Assembly: GCA_900618425.1 (NCBI GenBank)
Contig: UZAN01039495.1
Coordinates: 1 to 64,000, forward strand
Length of the DNA: 64,000 bases
Reading direction: 5' to 3'
Origin: Echinostoma caproni
Lineage: Eukaryota; Platyhelminthes; Trematoda; Plagiorchiida; Echinostomatidae
Numbering within the stretch: position 1 is the stretch's first letter; every line of letters starts with the position of its first letter. Shown here piece by piece: positions 47,593 through 62,500 of this stretch. The notes beneath the pieces are model-generated. The model had not been told where the DNA came from and searched no databases. It worked only from the letters and a program-made list of their open reading frames with translations. The position numbers and the translations under genes are program-made.

Positions 47593-50500
47593 GTTTCTTT
47601 CTTTCTTTCTTTCTAGGCGTTTAAATACAGATCAATCATTGTTTGTGTTCTGTTTTGGCGTCATTTTAATCAAGGTTCTGTGGAGAATAATGCTTCAGTT
47701 TCATTCAGCATACATCTATAAGTGATGCATTCCCAATGTAACCAATGAACGGGAATGCAGACCTTATGTAGCACACTTTGTAAAGTATCCCGTTGAGTAA
47801 CTCAAACGGTTCTCTACTAATCCATCGCCCGAGCCACTGGTCAAATCTATCTAAAACAAGAGACTCAAGCCCAATCATGGTGCCCAGTATGGTTTCAATG
47901 ATGATCGGTTCAAACAAGAGCAGCACGCGGCTCCCGCAAAATTCCCCATCACTTTCGATCAGATTGGTTACCTTATTTCCAAAACGTTCAGGAGCGAGAA
48001 ACTTCAAGAATCACTCATTATGCATTGGGTTGATCCTTTGGGTTAGGTCAGCTCTACTCGTCGAACACTGCACTTTGAGGAGGATACGAGAAGCGGTAAG
48101 CGTAATTCTCGCAAGTCAGAATATACCCTCACAACACTGTCTTATATTGCTGTTTAGCTTTTCAGAAGAAACAAAAAACATTTACAACTCACTGTCTTGA
48201 CATTCTGATGTGACAAGAAAGAAATACAACGGTACTCGCATTTAACCACGCCGCTGAAACGTATAGGAACTACATTTACTCGGAACAAACCATGTGGGAA
48301 CCTACGCAATCATCTCAAATTGTGTTCACTGTTCCGAAAATAACGTTTGTACTGTCAGACCACTGGAATTTTGAGCAACCGTATAAGCGGTAGATTTTCA
48401 ATAGTCGAGCGACCAAGAACCTAATGAAACAATTCAATTGTGATTTATGTGTGATTGGTTTTAAGAGAACGATTGGTTAATGTGCGATTAAAATTTATCT
48501 ACGATCGGGGGTTTATTCATGAACCATTTTCATCTCTACTGAATAGAATCGGTATAAAGAATACAGCCGTAGCATTTTCGACAGCCTAAGCGGACGACCC
48601 GTTAACTCGAGTGGAACGAGATAGTTAAATTTTCGGCATATCCCTAGAAAACTCATATAAAAAGTGGTCTACTAGACTAACAACTCGGACACTTAGTCAA
48701 TGTCGTGAATATCGTGAATTGGAAATCGTTTTTGGACTAACCAAAGGTAGGTAGGTACAAAGATCGTTTGGTGAGCGAATGCAAATTATTTCGATTATTA
48801 GCTCTTTTGATCCAGTTTTGTCGACCTAGAGATGTAAATCAAATTAATCCTTTTCGCTTCTCAGTTGATGCCTCCAAATATGGCAACACTGCTTGCGGTG
48901 TTCGTTACCAGCGTGATTTAGACAAAAAGAAATCACTGGAAGATTCCCGACGGGTGGTTATTGTTGAAATACAATGGATGGTTCTGCAAGATGAGACCAA
49001 AATAAGGTATGTTGTATCGTTCTCTGTTTTACTATATTCTGTCAGCATTCGATATAAATAAGGAAGCTGTCAGAATTTATTTCTTGGATTACAGTGACGT
49101 CTTCAATTGTGTAGACCGGTCTAAGTTGTTATTTATTTTGTCTTCCAATGAAATATCCGAAACGATAACTGCGACACGCAGTAACTATTTCACTGATATT
49201 TATTCCATGCCCACTTTTCGAAATTCCCTGCTCATTAAATATGCGGACAATGTTGTGGTCGGGATCATCCACCCTGATGCATCTGTCACCCACCCCCCAC
49301 CGGCCTCCAACTTGGCCTTACTAACCTTGTTGAGTGGTCCACTGAGCATGACTGAACTCTCAATGTCGCTAAATGCATTGGCATGCTGTTCTCACTCCTC
49401 CTGACCCAGTGTCCCATGTTGAACTTGCGCGATGATACTATTATCCAACCCCTAAATGTCGGTTAATTTGGTGTGTTAATTAGCCGGAATTTAAGCCGGT
49501 CTGCTCAAGTTATTTCTGTATTTGAAAAGGCTTGGAAATTATTATTTTATGTCTTACATCTAAAAGCACCATCCGTCCCTCACTTCTTGATTAAACCTTT
49601 TCCTTTTTCCCATACTTTGTTCCTTTGATCGTACGCGTCCATCTTCAATCTTTCCAGGGAGGCTTTTCAGATACTTGACACATTTAACAAGAACTAGCGG
49701 GATTTCCCGTGAAACTATCTATCACTTCATCATTTCACAACATACAAAGTCAGGCTTTTCTTTATCAACAAAAATCATAGACAACCCTTTACATCCGTTA
49801 CGTCACGATCTCATTAAATGTGTGTCTTCCTCTTCCACCCGTTCCCGCTATAATTGTATATTTGCTCGTACGACCGCCTATCGGTCTTCTGTGGTGCCCT
49901 ATCTTGCCCGATTTCTGGTCAGCCCAGAACGCATCGCTCCGGAACTTAACTCAACCTCCTCGCAAATTGTTTTCTTTTCTCTTGGCCTATCACAATTCTG
50001 CTACAATTTTGTTATATAATTGTTGGTTAACTATGTGCCTGCTGCATACCCACCTTTTGGAGCGCACAAAGCAAATACTTCACTCGACTTGACTTGAACA
50101 TGCAGTGCACACGTAGACAATGGTACGTCGGTCATGGTGAAGCACAAATGGTCATAGAAGTATCTGCAACGTGATATATTTAAAACATTGTGTGCGTTTA
50201 CTTGTTCCAAATGAGTACTAGTAGTGCATACTATGATCCGAGCTTCAACAAGGATTTGAATGTGTCATAAATAAACATATGTTAGATGGGCGATAACGCA
50301 GTTTGGGACAATCATATTTGGTTTGCTTTTAGGCTGAAAGTGTACGTTTAGCGTTTCATAGAAAAACGAAATATTCCCTGGTAACCGATGAACTTTCTGC
50401 TTCTCCACAAAATGGGATGATTTATTGTTCCCTGTGTTCGTGGCTGGCTGAATCGCGGCCAAGAAAAGACGGTCAAAAAACAAACGTTTGACAGCCCGGA

Positions 50501-53500
50501 AATGTATGGCTATGCGACGCACAACAAGCGATATATATATATATATATATGATTGATTTACTTTCCGGCCAAATGATTGTGAATCTTCGAAATCGTATAA
50601 ATGACAAAACAAACACACCATGGTAATATCGTTGCTTGCACACTCTTTGAGTTTCCCAGTTTATATTTCACGTTGAATTGAGAATGATAATCACAGAGCA
50701 ACAAGTGAGTTGCACACCACTCTGTAGCTCGTACATCTTCTGTGGAATCTGCAATGCAATAGCTCTTATTACGAATCATTGTATATTTGATACAACACNN
50801 NNNNNNNNNNNNNNNNNNNNNNNNNNNNNNNNNNNNNNNNNNNNNNNNNNNNNNNNNNNNNNNNNNNNNNNNNNNNNNNNNNNNNNNNNNNNNNNNNNNN
50901 NNNNNNNNNNNNNNNNNNNNNNNNNNNNNNNNNNNNNNNNNNNNNNNNNNNNNNNNNNNNNNNNNNNNNNNNNNNNNNNNNNNNNNNNNNNNNNNNNNNN
51001 NNNNNNNNNNNNNNNNNNNNNNNNNNNNNNNNNNNNNNNNNNNNNNNNNNNNNNNNNNNNNNNNNNNNNNNNNNNNNNNNNNNNNNNNNNNNNNNNNNNN
51101 NNNNNNNNNNNNNNNNNNNNNNNNNNNNNNNNNNNNNNNNNNNNNNNNNNNNNNNNNNNNNNNNNNNNNNNNNNNNNNNNNNNNNNNNNNNNNNNNNNNN
51201 NNNNNNNNNNNNNNNNNNNNNNNNNNNNNNNNNNNNNNNNNNNNNNNNNNNNNNNNNNNNNNNNNNNNNNNNNNNNNNNNNNNNNNNNNNNNNNNNNNNN
51301 NNNNNNNNNNNNNNNNNNNNNNNNNTGATACAACACGACTGGATATCTAAATGTTTTGTTTCATTATGTCTTTCAAGTCCTACATTGGTTTCCATGCTTT
51401 TGATATGTCATTGTAAATTCTGTAATCTATTCACACTTGTGTGAGATGGGCTCCGTTCTCAGTAGCTTTATGAGTGCAGTTTTCAAGGTGAAGCGCGGAT
51501 TTTCGCAATGTGAAATTCATGATATATATATATATATACATATATAGGCCGATTAAATTCAACAAACAGGCACATTGTTGTCACACGTGAAACAAAAAGC
51601 TTTCGTGTTTAATTAGTATTCGCGAAATTTCACAAATAGTCACTTACGTAAATCCTTCAGTAATTGTTTGGTATCTGAAAAAATGGGGGACAGAGAATGG
51701 ACGGGTTTACGCATCTTTCAGCATGCTATTTTGTCAACAAAAGAAACCGGAATTTTTAGAGAGATGGGTTTTATCCACTGATAGGGGCAGTTCTGGAACT
51801 AAATTCGATCTCCACCGACAGTTCAGGTAAGGTAAACCGTTGTACGTTCCGGGATAGACCTGCTGGTTCACCGAATTCGCATTAGTAGACTTCGCTGGCT
51901 AAGGCACGCCTTGCGTCTGCCGCATTGCGCTCTATTCGTTGTAGCCTCTTCAGGATGGAGGAAGCCACGTGGACGTTAGCAAATGACGTAGAGAGATAAG
52001 GCATGAAGAAATACGGAGATTGGTTTGGTAGAGTATATTTTGCACCGAACATGTTGGGGGCCAAATATTGTAACTGGTTGTTTGGAGATCGGGAAGGAGA
52101 TGGCAACGAACCGACGGCAGTAGCGTTCTTGTTGTCATTTATTATCAGGCCGGAATGCCTGAAACGGTATGTATGCAGATTGAATTGTGCACTCAGTGTT
52201 CACTATAGAGGATCCTGTTGTTCCCCTTCCGTTTAGTCTGGGCCCAATCTCTGTCCATCTTACATATTACCACCAACGTTGCATGTAGCAATCACTGAAG
52301 TTTGTTTCACTGTATTTCGCTGTACGGTAATGATGAGAGTTAAGAATATACTTAAAAATACCTCGATCGAACTTTTGCTTGAATCTGTTTTCTCGTTTTA
52401 CAAACAATATAACGCAAGATGAGTATGTAAAACTGAATTTGAATAACGTACCTTGAACATGGTTTGTCAGACAATCTGAAAACGAAAAGCTTTTGCTGGG
52501 TTAAAATGGTTTTATTTTCAACAGTGTATGAACTTTACTCGAACAACTTTGATTCCACGGCTAGATCAACGGGTTGTTTATCTTTTCTCTAGTAATTCAG
52601 AGGTCACCAACATTTGCAGTGTTTTTTTACAGTGTTTGTAGTTCTAAATTCCTTAAGATATTACAAGTGAATTTAAGATAAGAAATTTACAATTGTTGTA
52701 AAACGTATCACTCCGCTTAGACAGGTAAGTTCTTGTGTCCTGATCTAGTCTCATGTGACAAAGAAACCGACTGTAGAGCAAATGTACTAGTGAGCTCTTG
52801 AATATATTTTGCATTCTCACAAAGTAGTATGGCAGCACGCATCGATGGTCTTGCAAATACACCATGTTTAGAAAACATAAAATGTTATAATGTGCTTTGC
52901 ACGCTCTGAAGCGTACGGTTACCGGACAACAGGTGGAACGCATGATTACATAGGGACAGGCCAGCCTCGGGATCTTCATCATTTTGGTTTGAAGTTTGTA
53001 CCAATGATCTATTTAAGTAGGGTTCTCAATAATCCAACCTAAACTGCGTGTAAACCCGTTGTCAAGTTATTCACGTTGTTACGTGGTTTCTTATGTCTAC
53101 ATTCTCTCAGTGCAAAGAGGCTCGGTTGGCTTCGAACTTTTCAACTTGATTGCACAAACAACAACAACGACAACAACAACTGACAAACTGGTGACTTACC
53201 GACTCGTTTACCTGAAATATAACACGCGCGCATTGATTTAGCTTTGAAGTTGAATAAGGAATTACACAAAATGTATGATAACAAAGGAGATTATGAATAA
53301 CCCAACTAGTTCACGTCTTACATTGAAAATGATTTTCACTAAAGAGTTCAATCAATATTTGTTATACGATATTCGATAAACAAATCATGTTGACGTTGAC
53401 AAACATCACAGTTTAGTCCTCGGTTAAAGTATATTTTTGAATTGTAGGCCGCATTTCATCGGTCCAGGATAACACAATAAGTAACAAAATCACTGAGTTA

Positions 53501-56500
53501 CGTACGGGATTTTTTGAGGGATTTTCGGCAACCTAGAAAAGCAGATATGCCAGAGCGAAAATGATGAGGGTATGGCCGAACGATCGATAAATTCAAGAAC
53601 TCACAAATACAAATTCAAATTGCAATTAGCACACGATGTTCCGGTCAAGTGACAACAGTTGGATGAACTTACCCTCCATGCGGTCTTCCACATCATCTAA
53701 GAACGAAGAGGGTTGTATGGAATAATTGAGGTTATCGATTTTGTGAGATGAATTTGTTTCATGAAAGAGCACCCAACCAGAAAAGCAACGGGCCTCCCAT
53801 TTTCAACAGTTATTTGGCAACAACGGGAATGTGACCGAGTTGGTCTACCTCTTTTATTCTTATTCAGATTGCAATCAACAGTCACCTTTGGTCATGTGTT
53901 ACCTTTTGACTAATGAAATTCTCGAAGTGATCCATAGTAAAATGTCATTTATATATATGGTGTTTGTACTTGTTTAAGGAAATGACGGCTGTATAACTTT
54001 AGAGATAAGATTGATTTTCCTTGAGGATTGTGAAAATAAACCAACCTACATAAATTAAATCACAACGGATATCGATAACCGGGCACGTGAATTTGGGTCT
54101 TACTCTACCTATTAAATCTAAATATTGCTAAATTAACAGAACTATGATCTCTTATTTCACTTCTGTATTTGCCTAAAAACATGTTCATTGACCATGAAAA
54201 TTAGGCAAGTGATGCAATCCAAATGTTTGTTGGAACAGAAAGAGAGAGAGAATGAAAACACTGCGAGATGTTAACATTTCCTGCATTCTCATCAGTCGCA
54301 ACAATTACGGTGGTTCAATGGACAAAAGTTAGAGAAAAAGGGATGCCCTCGGGGGTTAGGCAGAACTGAATGCTATCAGGCGCATCCCCGGGTTACGTAT
54401 AGGGAGATACCTTCATCGAAGAAGGCTAATTGTGAATACGCTGTGGCATACTGGAAAAAAATACGCAGTCCTAAACAAACAGTGGCGGTACTCACAGGGT
54501 ATTGTGGGTTTTAAGGGTGATCACCTGACTCCTGTTCAATAAAAGCCACACAAGCCCAATGACGATATCGTGACAAAATTCCATGTGACTGGTCTTTTAA
54601 ATCTAAAGTCATTGACACTCTCACCTCCGAGACGAGGGACTACCTCTTGCTCTGCCTTGTAGTTCACACTTGATTGTGCAAAGGTTAAAGGAGCGCGCTT
54701 GAAATAAAATAAAGATTCCGGATGACGCTGGGGATGCCTCACGTATCAAACTCGGAAATGAATTCAAGACCATGGTCATGTCTGGAGACGGCTTATGGTT
54801 TTCAAGGAGGCAGTCACAGTAAAGTAAAGTAAAGATTGCGGGAGAGGTGGTAGGTAGCAATTCCAAGGCAGGTTTTACATTATTTAATACAATTTCTCCA
54901 AATCTGTGTGTCCCCTGGAGAGGAAGAGAATCACTGTTTGAATATTCTTCATATATGAAAATCCTCGTGGCTATCAGATGATACCTTGTAACGATTCATC
55001 TACTGGATGATCACAAAAAGTGCTAGTTTTACTCCGGTGGGGTCTGATTAAAACGCTCTTTCATCGTCCTCTCCTGAGATGCTTCAAGGAGAAGAGGTTC
55101 TTCTATGAAGGACTCTCTATTGGACATCCAGAGAATGTTATGCATGTGCATAGCAGGCGAAGGTCACCGGCTGATCCCGTCTGCGAAAAACCGAATAAAA
55201 AAGTCCTAATTGGAGTGAAATTCAAGAGTAATCAGCTAATTAACGACGTGCGTGGAAAGCTAAAGGCGTCATTGTGTCGAACGTTTCCCACCGCTCAACT
55301 GCGAATGATAGCGTGTACCAAAGGACTTCATTTGGCCAATCAAGAACAGAACCAGCAGCCCTATTCTGCTTTGCGTGTCCTCTATCAGTTCACTTGCCTT
55401 TGGAATGACAATGACATCGGCAGAACTAATAGTTCTTCGTCAAAACGTGTCTGCACACTTTATTAAGTGACTGGCACCATCAATTACACAGCACGGTCTT
55501 GGTGATTAATCTGCTCAGAGGATTTCTGGCTCAACAATCACAGAAAATCGCATAAAAACTGAACTCATCGTTTAAGCCGTGTATCTCTACCACGAATTCT
55601 AAGACCCTGGCATTTGGCATGGAGATGCTCATCAAGCTGTGAACTGAAATCTTGTCCACACAAACTTTTCTGAAGCCATCAGTCAAACTGTTGTGGAACC
55701 GGAACACGCCTATCACATGATTCCCTGACTCTTGTCCGTGAAACTACTGCAATTACCAAACCGTTCTTGTACCAAATTGTGTTTTGCTGTAGCGACCAAG
55801 GAGATTAAGTTAAATGCGACATCTCGCAGTAATTGTTTTCTCTCTGTACCAACAAATGGACCGAGTTTTTCGTTGTTCCTGATCCGTTCAAATTTAAAGC
55901 TATATAGAAAAGTGAGGCTTTATATCACTTGTATTCGTGACAAATCTACCAAAGACCATCACAGATAGTTTGCTTCTAGGCAGTAAATAATCCAGGATTC
56001 ACATGGATCAAGGTTTGATGTTCTTAGTGCTCTCAGAAATGGTTCCATTTGAACAACCTTTTAGAATACAATGCAAAAACCATTTCTCCTGATTAACAGA
56101 TACCATCTACTAACGCTACTAACCAACGCCCCGCAAGAGCGGATTATTGTAAGAATTGATTTCATATACGGCAAATTAACTGGTTGTGGGTTGAAGGCCA
56201 TCGAAAATTTCAAACGTGTTCCAGCGAATGACTTACCAAATCGGTGCACTAAACAGTCAGGAGACAAATCAGTAATGAAGTGATTCAATTCAAAACAGTA
56301 TTAGGGTTTCATCTGTATCAATAATGATTGATGATTGTTTCACATCGTTGATTATGATAGCATGGAATTGACGCGGCAAAAAGAAAATGTTTGTTTGTTT
56401 TTGGATAAAATCTTCAACATTTTCTCTGATGATCTCATCCATGTATGTCCAACCGACCGAAACGTCCTTCAAACTAAACGTTTGAAAATTGTTCCCATTT

Positions 56501-59500
56501 TAACCAAACTCTATTATTAGCCAAACAAATAACATCCTTCAGGGTATTCATGAAAATCAACTGCATAGAACGTGAATAATGCTGCAAAAACAGATGCTTT
56601 GAATCAATATAGGAGGTTTTTACAGCAATTTATCACCTTTTGAACAAACTGGTTGATTATTTTGGTATATTTAAGCCTTCGGTAGATCCGTTGTGAGCTT
56701 TTGATCGATTTGACCAGTGATATTTAGGTGCCCACACGGCAAGAACGGTCCCGCAAACATATCATACTTCCAGTATTGTAGGCCCCTACACCGTCATCGT
56801 ACTTCAACATTTTCATATTTGAACCATAACTACTTCCTACATATCAATTTCGCAAGAAGTGATATCAAATAAATAAACATTCTCATGCTGATTCCTATGG
56901 CAGTTGTAAAACAATAATAAAACTGTAAAGTAACTATTTTCGGCCCAGTTTAGCTGGATACTTACTCAGGTTATCATGATCACCCATTCCAACTAAAATT
57001 TGAAAGTAGTGTGATGCATTACATATGTGGTCATTTTGACAAGGTAGACAGGATAAATTATTGTATATGTTAACTATGTACCATTTAAAAATAAAGCAGA
57101 ACTGGTATGTTATCAATTGATACACCGGTTCACCTAATATGTCCAGATGTTCCGTATTTACTTCATTAGACAAGTGCGTTATCGAGTATCCAATAAATTG
57201 CCTCAGAAAATGTGATAGATTCATGAATAAACGATGAAAGAAACGCTTCAGTGTGACGCACATACCACCCATGTTTTTAGATTTTTCCAAGCAGCATTAC
57301 AGTTGAAATATCATTTATCTATGTATCAAAAGAACCGTTGCTTTTAAAATTTATATAACCATTTATGTTTGTCTGTGTCAACTTCCGTTGAAGCCCATAG
57401 GCTATGGTTGTAACAGATCTATGCCTAACGCAAAAATTGACAGCGTGGATAGGGGATATTTAATCAATGCATCCTATGCAGTCCAATGATCCATTCCTGA
57501 TCCGGCCAGAAACAAGACTACTACCATTATCTTGGATATCTTTCATCCAAATATCCTGTCTTTTATAAAGATCGGAAGAGAATAAGCTTGTAGTCCGTAT
57601 GTTCCCGGGATAAACTAAAACGACGCAGTATTCGGAAATTGCGTTTATTCCTAGTAATTCAAGTGAAACGATTAAATGCGAACAGCGATTAGATAGATTA
57701 GGTGGCTCTTGTCTTCCGGGTTGGGGTCCAAAAGCCTCTGTAATCGCATGATTTGAGAAACTGAACGTCCTGGTAGGCAAATAGATATAAGTGACAATCT
57801 TGTTGTCACTTCTTGTCAGATCAAAATGTTCTAAGTAGTGTGTACCCACAGTCGGACTGTGTGCTGCTTACTTTTCTAGTCCTTCAACGTAGGCTCATAT
57901 CTATCCTCCTTACAAATTCATTTACTTGCCATGCATTTTGAGTTTTGCAGCGGTTCACAGTAATACACTGTACGATGTTAATGATGAGAATGACTTAATT
58001 GCGAATGGAATAACTCACTTTTCAATCCCTCAAGTGTCAAATCTGTACAAGAGATTCATCGGTTAGAACAGGGAATTACATAAGAACATAAACATGAGTA
58101 TGCATCGAACAACACCAAAAAAATGCAAGCCACATTTATTCTCAATGGTTTCGTAGGTGCACCATAGCGTTATGCGGCACATATCTCAAGAACGTTTGAA
58201 ACTTTATTAGTTCGTTACTAACGAGTAATGATAAGTTAATTTAATCGCTCATACATTGTCTCAGTAAGATACCAAATCACAAACACGACTCAGTTTCAAA
58301 TAATAATTTACACTACTGAAATCTTGTAAGTAACCCATATGTTTCAGTGAAAACGTTTTCATCTGGCTGATTACATTCGTTTTGATCAACCATCTTGTTT
58401 GCAAGGTTCTTGTGAAGTGTCCGAGAAAAATGTGATATCAATCCAATTGACGAGGACTAACCGCGAAGGCTTCATAACCAAGGTATCAGTTCATTCTGGG
58501 AAAAACTTCGAAAACATTGCGAATACGTAGAATAACCACTGTTTTTGTGGAAAAAATACTTCTATATCAGCAAACCCAATGTCGTCAACTTACCCTGCTT
58601 TTGATCTAAAAGAATTGTATTATCGTTAAAGTGAACTGGTTACACAATTTTGCGACACATTAAAACAAAACGACTCATTTGTCAGGGCAAATAGCTATGC
58701 TGAACGGAAATTCGGAAGGTGATCGTTTTTATCGTAGTAATTTATTTTTGTATTTGTATAACATTTGTCATCTGAGATATGTTAAAAATTATACACTGGT
58801 CATCACATTAGAGAAAATATAGAAGTATAGACAGATCCAATAGACTGCTGTGTAAAAATTCGTCTTCAAGGTTTGATTCATTCAATTATCGATTGACGTA
58901 ATTCCTTATAACTCGTTCCTGGTTGGTCAAGATGCAAACCAGATACGGTAAAAAGGAGTGTTTATAAATGTTCATTCGATGAGTTAGGTACCGATAAAAG
59001 GAACGAGTTATCGATTGGGAGCAACAAGAAGATAAGTCAAAATGCAAAGGATGGTAACGATCTTTTAGAATCCTATTGGCAAAAGTCATACATGACTTCA
59101 TTAGTTCTGTGATTATTAAAGAAACACGTCTTATTATCATCAATCCTCGAGGATTAGTTTCAAAGTCTCGTTTCAGTAGACCGGGAAACACCACAGGGGA
59201 GCAGTAGAGTAAAATAGTAAGGACCATAGCATTGATCAAAAGACTCGTCAGGGACATCATTTAGAATACCTCACTGTATGAATTGATTATCCAAGTGAAT
59301 ATGAATCTGTTTACTTCGTAATTGTATTTGTTGAATGTGAAACTGAACAGTCAAATTTCAGGAAGCAACCCTCAGACATTCCAAGGCCGCCTGAGGAAAT
59401 AGAGAAATGCACTTGATAGACGATGAAGAGATTATCTATGATTTGCGAGCATTGCTATTTTTCAGACAGTATTCCAGTTTGAATCCGCTCTTTCAAGTTC

Positions 59501-62500
59501 TGTGAGAACAAAACTGACATAATTACGTAAAGTCATGTGAGGTACTGCTCGCATTTGTAAGTAGTATGCGAAATGTTGTGGTTGGTGGTTTGTTTCAGCG
59601 GTCAAAATTAAACACGACCGCTTCGGGAGAATCGCTGCGTTCAATTCACAACTACGGACTTTTCCATTCATTGATTGACGAGTAGTTACGTTTAACAATT
59701 CTCGACATCAAACGTGTCGCAATATAACTTTAAAGGTGTCGAAAGTCTGGAGAAGGTAGTCTCTAAAGCCTAGCATGGACCCATTTGTGATATGTAATCG
59801 CCGAAGCGCAAAGCGCAGACACACGCGTCCTACTAGTTTCAATAGGTTATTCGCCGGTGAAAACAATTAATTCAATAAACGTAGATTTGTTGACTGCATG
59901 AATTGGTTATTTACACAATTTTTTTGCTGAAACAAACTAACGTTTTGGGAATACATTAAATCAGGAAAATATGACACAAAGAAACAATTCACTCACTAAT
60001 ATGATCCAATAAAGATCCATGGTTGGCTACTGGGAAAACAAAAGTTTTACTGTGCTATAAGTTTGCTCGAGGCTGTTTACTGATACTGAAAATACGTGCA
60101 CAGAACATTCGGATTTTTATTTTATGCCATAAGTCCAGTCTTCGCGGCAGAAGTATCACCATAAAGTTGCAGTATAAGAGGAATTAACACCTATATATCA
60201 TTTCAAAAGACTGAATGCAATGAACATTAGACTAGACAAAGAAATAATAGATTGTGTAGAGTAACCAGAAATCTGTCCCACGCCGGAGATATCAAGTACT
60301 TTCAAATGAAAAATAGTGGTCATCTCTAAGTCGATCGGTTTTTGAGTTTAACAAACCACACGGTAACTGAAATGTGAATGTTGTCTACTCTAATGCAAGA
60401 TGACTGACGGAAAAATAAACAGGTAGCCTAGGAAGATATCAATCATCAGAGGTTGTTGAAATGATAGATTCAGTTGTGGTACTATAGGATTCACAACTTT
60501 GAATTTTTCTACTCCAGAGTGATACGAAACAAACAAGAATGCTCCCGATGAGGTGAGAAGTAAATGCAACTAACGTAATCGCTGTTTTACTTCGATGCTA
60601 CCATCTGGAGCAGTTTGTTTTCGTTAAAAACGGGATGGCAAGTTTCACTTCATTTATATCGTCTAATTGGTATCCCAACCGGACGAGGATTCATGCACCA
60701 ATCACCGTTATAATGCTAAATCCATGCACGTGGAGAGAGGTTTTCACGTCCACTGGTTTTGAACAGACTCATCGCATTTTCTACCTCGGCTGACCTCGTG
60801 TAATCTCGTACTTTCTTCTCCGGTTATCAAACTGGAATACAATTGGTTGCACACCGCCAGAAGGAGCATCAACAACACGTGCGTTTCAAAACAATGGACA
60901 ATTGCAAGCCTTTCACATAACTGTGCATGAGTAATTTTGAATGAAAAAGTATAATTGGATCAAGTTGGTTTTCAAATGACGCAGTAGAACAAAGATGATA
61001 AAGCGCAAAATGTTTACATCTTACTAATTGCTCAGTTTGTTGAAATTTATCAGAATTTTGAATGGCACACGACATATTCAGCCTAAATACACCGGTTGAA
61101 TAGAAGTGTGACGAAACTCACAGCCAAAGTGAGATAACGGTAAGGTGTCTAGATTTTGTATATCGGAAATCGAAGAGAGATCAGTTGCCCAGGTTTATTG
61201 TTTAGGTAAAATTGTTTTAAAAATTCACAAAGCGTTTAGGTTTAGGAAAATTGGCATCCCTGTTTGTCTCGGTGAAATTCGTAAAATGCACGTGCAACGT
61301 GCGACATTGTTTTAATATCCGTGATTGAATTAAGCACATAATCTTCAAGCCTAGTTTCTATTACGTTTGATCCCTCAATGGCCGCAATTAAACTTAGAGA
61401 TCTGGTTCAGACCTTATTCGCACAATCGTCAATCCGCTTGTGTTTAGTAGATTGCTTTGTATTTAACCAACCTAAACTTCTAGTATGCAAATTGTTACAA
61501 ACCCGTGGGAGAGAATTGCAGATAGGCGATACACAGCAAAAACTGGTTATTAATAGCTCATCTAATTTACAGGTCAATCAGAGCATTTCTCGTGGAGGTA
61601 TTTTTATTTGATGAACGTGACTAGTAAAAAAACAATACAACCGTATCAATTCACTTTCCTATCTATTCCCATTTCTTTTGTCTCCGCTTTGTATGATTGT
61701 GCAATCAATAAAATGACGTGATTGGTTATGAATCACGTGAATTCATTCGTTTGTTTTTATGTACTCCGATTCGGCTACATGACAGTAGCTTTTGAACAGT
61801 GTCTATCAGAACAGATATGTGGGAGTTTCTGGGAAAAGAGGTTTCTGTGATTTCAACTTTGAGCAATATTATTATTCCGTAACGTGTTTAGAACATTATG
61901 AAAATTTGAATATCCAAATATGAAACTTTCAATTCACCCTGAATCCCTTGTCCTTTAGCACAGCAGGATAGAGAATTGTGCTATTCAGATTATTAGAGAA
62001 TCTATCAGATGTAACAACTGAGTGCCTATATAGGAGCAGGTCGGATCGAACTTACCCAAGCAATTTGGCGGTGGTGGTGGTGGTGTTTGGATGTAGACTA
62101 AAAGGGCAGAGTTCAAATGATTTGATTGTGATTTCGGGGCAAATTGACTGCTCAAACCAAAGGAATGTTGGCCAAACAACAACCGACAAACATTCCCAGA
62201 GATTTTGACGATCCGTTGGCTAACTTTACGTTTAGTCTCCCCCCTCCCCCGTGTAACCCGATTGATGGTGTGCCCCCAAAATATGGCGCTTCAATCCGCT
62301 ATTCTCCTCATCTATTTATCACAGAGCTATCAGACTATTGCACTCTGTATAGTCTGGAAAATCTTGAAAATGAAACCGAAGAAAAAATATAAATAAGGTG
62401 ACTAAGAGTAGATATGATTCAACATAGAAACACTTCTTGAGAGCGATCTACACATATATTACATCCAGAAATAACAAAACCCCCAACTTAATCATAAGTT

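Noticed and set aside
50678..51395. Long frames of about 190-216 codons on both strands
   Set aside because: They only span the run of N bases.
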